In this document: in pieces, positions 61,307 to 64,000 of the stretch
Layout: each line of letters opens with the position of its first letter
Position numbering within the stretch: position 1 is the first letter of the stretch
Source: an uncultured Mediterraneibacter sp.
Lineage (GTDB): Bacteria > Bacillota > Clostridia > Lachnospirales > Lachnospiraceae
Assembly: GCF_934330165.1 (NCBI RefSeq)
Contig: NZ_CAKRGI010000008.1
Coordinates: forward strand, 7,571 to 71,570
Length of the DNA: 64,000 nucleotides
Direction of reading: 5' to 3'
Program-made: the position numbers and the translations under genes
The notes under the pieces: model-generated
Told to the model about the DNA's origin: nothing
Databases searched by the model: none
The model's input: the letters and a program-made list of their open reading frames with translations, nothing else

Positions 61307-63394
61307 ATGAAAAGAAGATACGCATCAGTGATATTAGGAATAACAATAGGAGCAATGGTGTTGGGAGGCTGTAGCGAAAAGAAGACAGCATCGACAGCAG
61401 ATACAAGTCTGGCAGGAGAAACAATTTATGGTGAGGTCAGTGAAGTAGCTGATAATTCAATTACAATTGAAGTGACGGAGAAGAATACCAGTATGATGGA
61501 AGCACCAAAAGAACCGGATTCCAACGGAACAGACAATGCGGATGCAGCAGAAGATAATTCGGACACATCAGAAAATAATTCGGACACATCAGAAAATGAA
61601 GAAATGTCGGATGCAGTGAAATCCCTGATCGGAGAAGAAAAGACGATCTCAGTCAGTGATGATACAACGATCACGCGTCAGTTAGGTGGTGGACCGGGAG
61701 GTATGCCGGGTGGAGAAGCACCGTCGGGAGATAACGGTGAAGTCCCGGAGAAACCGTCAGGTGAGAAGGATGGAAACAGTGGAGACAGTAGTAGCGAAGC
61801 CCCGGAGAAGCCGTCAGGAGAAAGTGATGGAAACAGTGGAGACAGTAGTAGCGAAGTCACGGAGAAACCGTCAGGCGAGAGCGACGGAAACAGTGGAGAA
61901 ACTGGCAGCGAGCCACCGGCAAAACCGGACGGGGATATGGGAAATGGAGGCTCGGGAGGAGAAACACAGGAAGAAACTATTTCGTTGGATGATATCTCAG
62001 AAGGTGATACGGTATCAATTACTTATGATGAGGATGGAAATGTATCGGCAATCGTAGTATTTTCGAGTAACCAGATGCAGTTGGACGGTGTGGAAAGCTA
62101 TGACGCAGTAGAAGACATTACAGAAGATACAGAAAAAGACGGCGATCAAGTAGAATCGACCGGAACAGATGAAAATGCCATTCATGTTTATGAGGGAGCA
62201 GAAGCTACACTGAAGCATCAGACGATCACACGAGATTCAGATGACAGTACCGGTGGTGATAATTCCAGTTTTTATGGTGTGGGAGCGGCCTTGCTGACGA
62301 CGGATGGAACAACGTATATCAGTGACAGCACGATCACAACCGATGCAGCCGGTGGAGCGGGTATCTTTTCCTATGGAGATGGAATCACATATGCAGCAGA
62401 TACTAAGATTACAACAAAGCAGGATACATCAGGAGGAATCCACGTAGCCGGTGGCGGAACACTTTATGCATGGAATCTGGATGTGGAAACTTCAGGAGAA
62501 TCTTCAGCAGCAATCCGTAGTGACCGGGGATCAGGCACGATGGTTGTAGATGGTGGAAATTATACATCCAATGGAAAAGGTTCCCCTGCAATTTACAGTA
62601 CAGCAGATATTGCAGTCAATGATGCGAGTCTGACGGCAACGGGTTCAGAAGCAATCTGTATTGAAGGATTCAATTCGATTCATTTATTTAACAGTGATCT
62701 GACTGGAAATATGAAAGACGATGAGCAAAATGACTGTACGTGGAATGTAATTCTTTATCAGAGCATGTCCGGTGATTCAGAAGAAGGTAACAGTACCTTT
62801 GAGATGGATGGCGGAAGTCTGACAGCGAAAAACGGAGGTATGTTCTATACGACCAATACCGAGTCAACGATCACACTTTCCAATGTAGATATCACATCAG
62901 CAGAAGACAGTGAATTTTTCTTATGCTGTACAGGAAATAATAATCAGCGTGGCTGGGGAACAACCGGAAAAAATGGGGCAGACTGCTTATTTACAGCAGT
63001 AGATCAGACCATGGAAGGAGATATTATCTGGGATAGTATCAGTCAGCTGGATTTCTATATGACAGGTGGAAGCATCTTGACAGGTGCGGTAACAGATGAT
63101 GAAACTTATGCAGGAGAAGGCGGAGATGGATACTGCAATTTGTATATTGAAAAAGGGTCCGAATGGATCGTAACAGGAGACAGCACCCTGAGTAAATTGT
63201 CCTGTGCCGGTACGATCAAAGATGCAGATGGAAACACTGTGACGGTCAAAGGAAGTGACGGAACAGTTTATGTTCAGGGAACAGGAAAATATGCGATCAC
63301 GGTAGAATCTTATGATACAGATGGTGATGTATCAGGTGCATCCGATACATCAGACTGGTCATCCTATGAGGCAGAAAGACCGGATGGACTTTAA
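61307..63394 (+). CDS. Large lipoprotein with Pro-Ser repeats and beta-helix domain
   Basis: The protein has 695 residues. The signal ends in lipobox LGGC. Residues 25-110 are acidic. At 147-204 lie three 19-residue repeats (EKPSGEKDGNSGDSSSEAP type), a likely flexible wall-spanning stalk. From about residue 285 to 650 the sequence has short Gly/Ser/Thr/Asp turns with regular spacing (GGIHVAGGGTLYAWN, STADIAVNDASLTAT, TYISDSTITTDAAGGAGIF), typical of a right-handed beta-helix, the fold of many carbohydrate-binding or surface-adhesion proteins. No catalytic site was found. It has no co-transcribed partner. Confidence 0.75.
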   Translation: MKRRYASVILGITIGAMVLGGCSEKKTASTADTSLAGETIYGEVSEVADNSITIEVTEKNTSMMEAPKEPDSNGTDNADAAEDNSDTSENNSDTSENEEMSDAVKSLIGEEKTISVSDDTTITRQLGGGPGGMPGGEAPSGDNGEVPEKPSGEKDGNSGDSSSEAPEKPSGESDGNSGDSSSEVTEKPSGESDGNSGETGSEPPAKPDGDMGNGGSGGETQEETISLDDISEGDTVSITYDEDGNVSAIVVFSSNQMQLDGVESYDAVEDITEDTEKDGDQVESTGTDENAIHVYEGAEATLKHQTITRDSDDSTGGDNSSFYGVGAALLTTDGTTYISDSTITTDAAGGAGIFSYGDGITYAADTKITTKQDTSGGIHVAGGGTLYAWNLDVETSGESSAAIRSDRGSGTMVVDGGNYTSNGKGSPAIYSTADIAVNDASLTATGSEAICIEGFNSIHLFNSDLTGNMKDDEQNDCTWNVILYQSMSGDSEEGNSTFEMDGGSLTAKNGGMFYTTNTESTITLSNVDITSAEDSEFFLCCTGNNNQRGWGTTGKNGADCLFTAVDQTMEGDIIWDSISQLDFYMTGGSILTGAVTDDETYAGEGGDGYCNLYIEKGSEWIVTGDSTLSKLSCAGTIKDADGNTVTVKGSDGTVYVQGTGKYAITVESYDTDGDVSGASDTSDWSSYEAERPDGL
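61748..61918 (+). repeat. Three tandem 57 bp coding repeats
   Basis: Units begin at 61748, 61805 and 61862 and each encodes 19 residues beginning EKPSGE. They are nearly the same at the DNA level, so copy number may vary between strains. Confidence 0.85.
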
Positions 63395-63425
63395 AATACA
63401 GACTGAAAAGTAATAAAAATGGAAA

Positions 63426-63455
63426 ATCCGGGGACTGCGATCAGTTCCCCGGACA
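63426..63455. terminator. Terminator overlapping the arsR stop
   Basis: TCCGGGGACTG and CAGTTCCCCGGA pair across a CGAT loop. On the - strand it is followed by TTTTCCATTTTTATT, so it mainly stops arsR. It overlaps the last arsR codons. Confidence 0.75.
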
Positions 63456-63809
63456 GGTAATTTTTAATACTTGTTCGATCATAATATGCAGCAGTCGGCT
63501 CTGTTCCGTGTCGGCTGCTTTATAATACACTTCTTTTCCCTCACGCCGGCTGACGATCAGTCCGGCACTTTTAAGCTGACGCAAATGATGGGAGACAGCA
63601 GGACTGCTCATATCCATCATAGCGGAAATGTTAATGACACATTCTTCGCAGTGGCAGAGCATCCAGAAAATACGGATACGGGTCGGATCTCCAAGAATTT
63701 TAAAAGATTCTGCAACAGTCTGAAAATTATCTGTCTGAGAGATTGCATGAAGAATATGTTCGGTATTCATAGATTCACCGTGGTTGTGGGGAAGAATATG
63801 TCCTGACAT
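63441..63809 (-). CDS. ArsR/SmtB-type metal-sensing repressor
   Basis: The protein has 122 residues. The winged HTH is FKILGDPTRIRIFWML, then MSSPAVSHHLRQLKSAGLI and REGKEVYYKA. The N-terminus has MSGHILPHNHGE, and the first helix pair carries CHCEEC (C52, H53, C54, C57), so a metal site of the CadC/ZiaR-like alpha3N or alpha3 type is likely; zinc, cadmium or a similar metal could be the signal. H108 near the end may form an alpha5 site. AGGAGG lies 6-7 bases before the ATG at 63809. The regulated gene is not in the window. Confidence 0.92.
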   Translation of the reverse strand: MSGHILPHNHGESMNTEHILHAISQTDNFQTVAESFKILGDPTRIRIFWMLCHCEECVINISAMMDMSSPAVSHHLRQLKSAGLIVSRREGKEVYYKAADTEQSRLLHIMIEQVLKITCPGN

Positions 63810-64000
63810 AAAAAGCCTCCTGTTCTTAATAAAAATTTCTCGAGATGTAAAGAGTTATTAGTTCTATTTTATCATAAGATGTCAAGAGTGGAAAAATTTG
63901 TATTTGTTGAAAAACATATATTCCGGCAGCAGGAAGTTTTTTTGACAGAAGAGCGTCCATATCCGCACTTGTTGCTGCATCGCAGTGCAGGACCCGCTTT
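63810..64000. other. Region upstream of arsR to the window end
   Basis: The first 20 bases hold the arsR RBS. The - strand has a TTGACA about 70 bases upstream of the arsR start but no well-placed -10. The remaining bases include GCAGCAGGAAG and TTTTTTTGACAG. I cannot assign a gene here. Confidence 0.3.

Noticed and set aside
61686-62057. Alternative + frame of 123 residues across the 57 bp repeats
   Set aside because: The 57 bp unit is a multiple of three, so any open shifted frame repeats automatically; it has no RBS and a highly basic composition.

Overview
The window looks like a chromosomal stretch from a Gram-positive, low-to-middle GC anaerobe of the Lachnospiraceae (relatives of Mediterraneibacter, Dorea or Blautia). 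The evidence is the class of genes and signals rather than a single marker: strong AGGAGG-type ribosome binding sites, T-box leaders, a LicT-type antitermination circuit, an archaeal-type AspRS next to gatCAB, DapL for lysine and peptidoglycan synthesis, AddAB instead of RecBCD, an alpha/beta-type spore protein-like gene, dockerin-like C-termini and many lipoproteins. Almost all genes lie on the + strand. Only three regulators (TetR, MerR, ArsR) are on the - strand. No rRNA, tRNA, CRISPR array or prophage was seen.

Layout. 1-1.4 kb: the tail of one dockerin-bearing gene and a complete secreted transglutaminase-like protein with a dockerin. 1.6-11.7 kb: housekeeping genes (aldo/keto reductase, thioredoxin, addB-addA-DUF1294, dapL). 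11.8-17.3 kb: a divergent TetR regulator and an MMPL exporter with a secreted heptad-repeat partner. 17.4-23.9 kb: a spore protein-like gene, a degenerate WecG/TagA-type glycosyltransferase, a CdaR-type regulator, ftsE-ftsX-M23 peptidase and a CtpA-type protease. 23.9-30.3 kb: a T-box-controlled aspS-X-gatCAB operon for tRNA-dependent Asn (and Gln) formation, where X is an unrelated zinc-ribbon membrane protein. 30.4-32.5 kb: an IS200-like element and an Rpn-type nuclease gene. 32.5-34.7 kb: a cobalamin riboswitch with an exported CbiK-like lipoprotein and a His-containing lipoprotein. 34.9-40.5 kb: a MerR regulator and a possible target operon (aminotransferase, Fe-ADH, YjiH-type membrane protein), then YitT. 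40.6-43.9 kb: ecfA1-ecfA2-ecfT-truA.

44.0-53.2 kb holds the most unusual block: a LytTR response regulator and GHKL kinase, three tandem paralogous lipoproteins sharing a C-x4-C-x-H...C motif, a large fused ABC permease and its ATPase. I regard it as one sensing and transport system of unknown substrate. 53.2-57.6 kb is a GlcNAc regulon: nagB and a LicT-like antiterminator gene followed by PTS IIA and IICB, with a RAT antiterminator/terminator switch before nagB and another before the antiterminator gene. 57.7-64 kb carries cutC, a T-box-tyrS unit, a flavoprotein, an LspA-like protein, a large repeat-bearing lipoprotein and an ArsR-type metal sensor.

RNA-level control is prominent: two T-boxes (Asn and Tyr specifiers), two RAT switches, one B12 riboswitch and an RBS-sequestering hairpin in the insertion sequence. 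Start codons were reassigned in many genes on the basis of Shine-Dalgarno spacing, and each case is stated in its entry.
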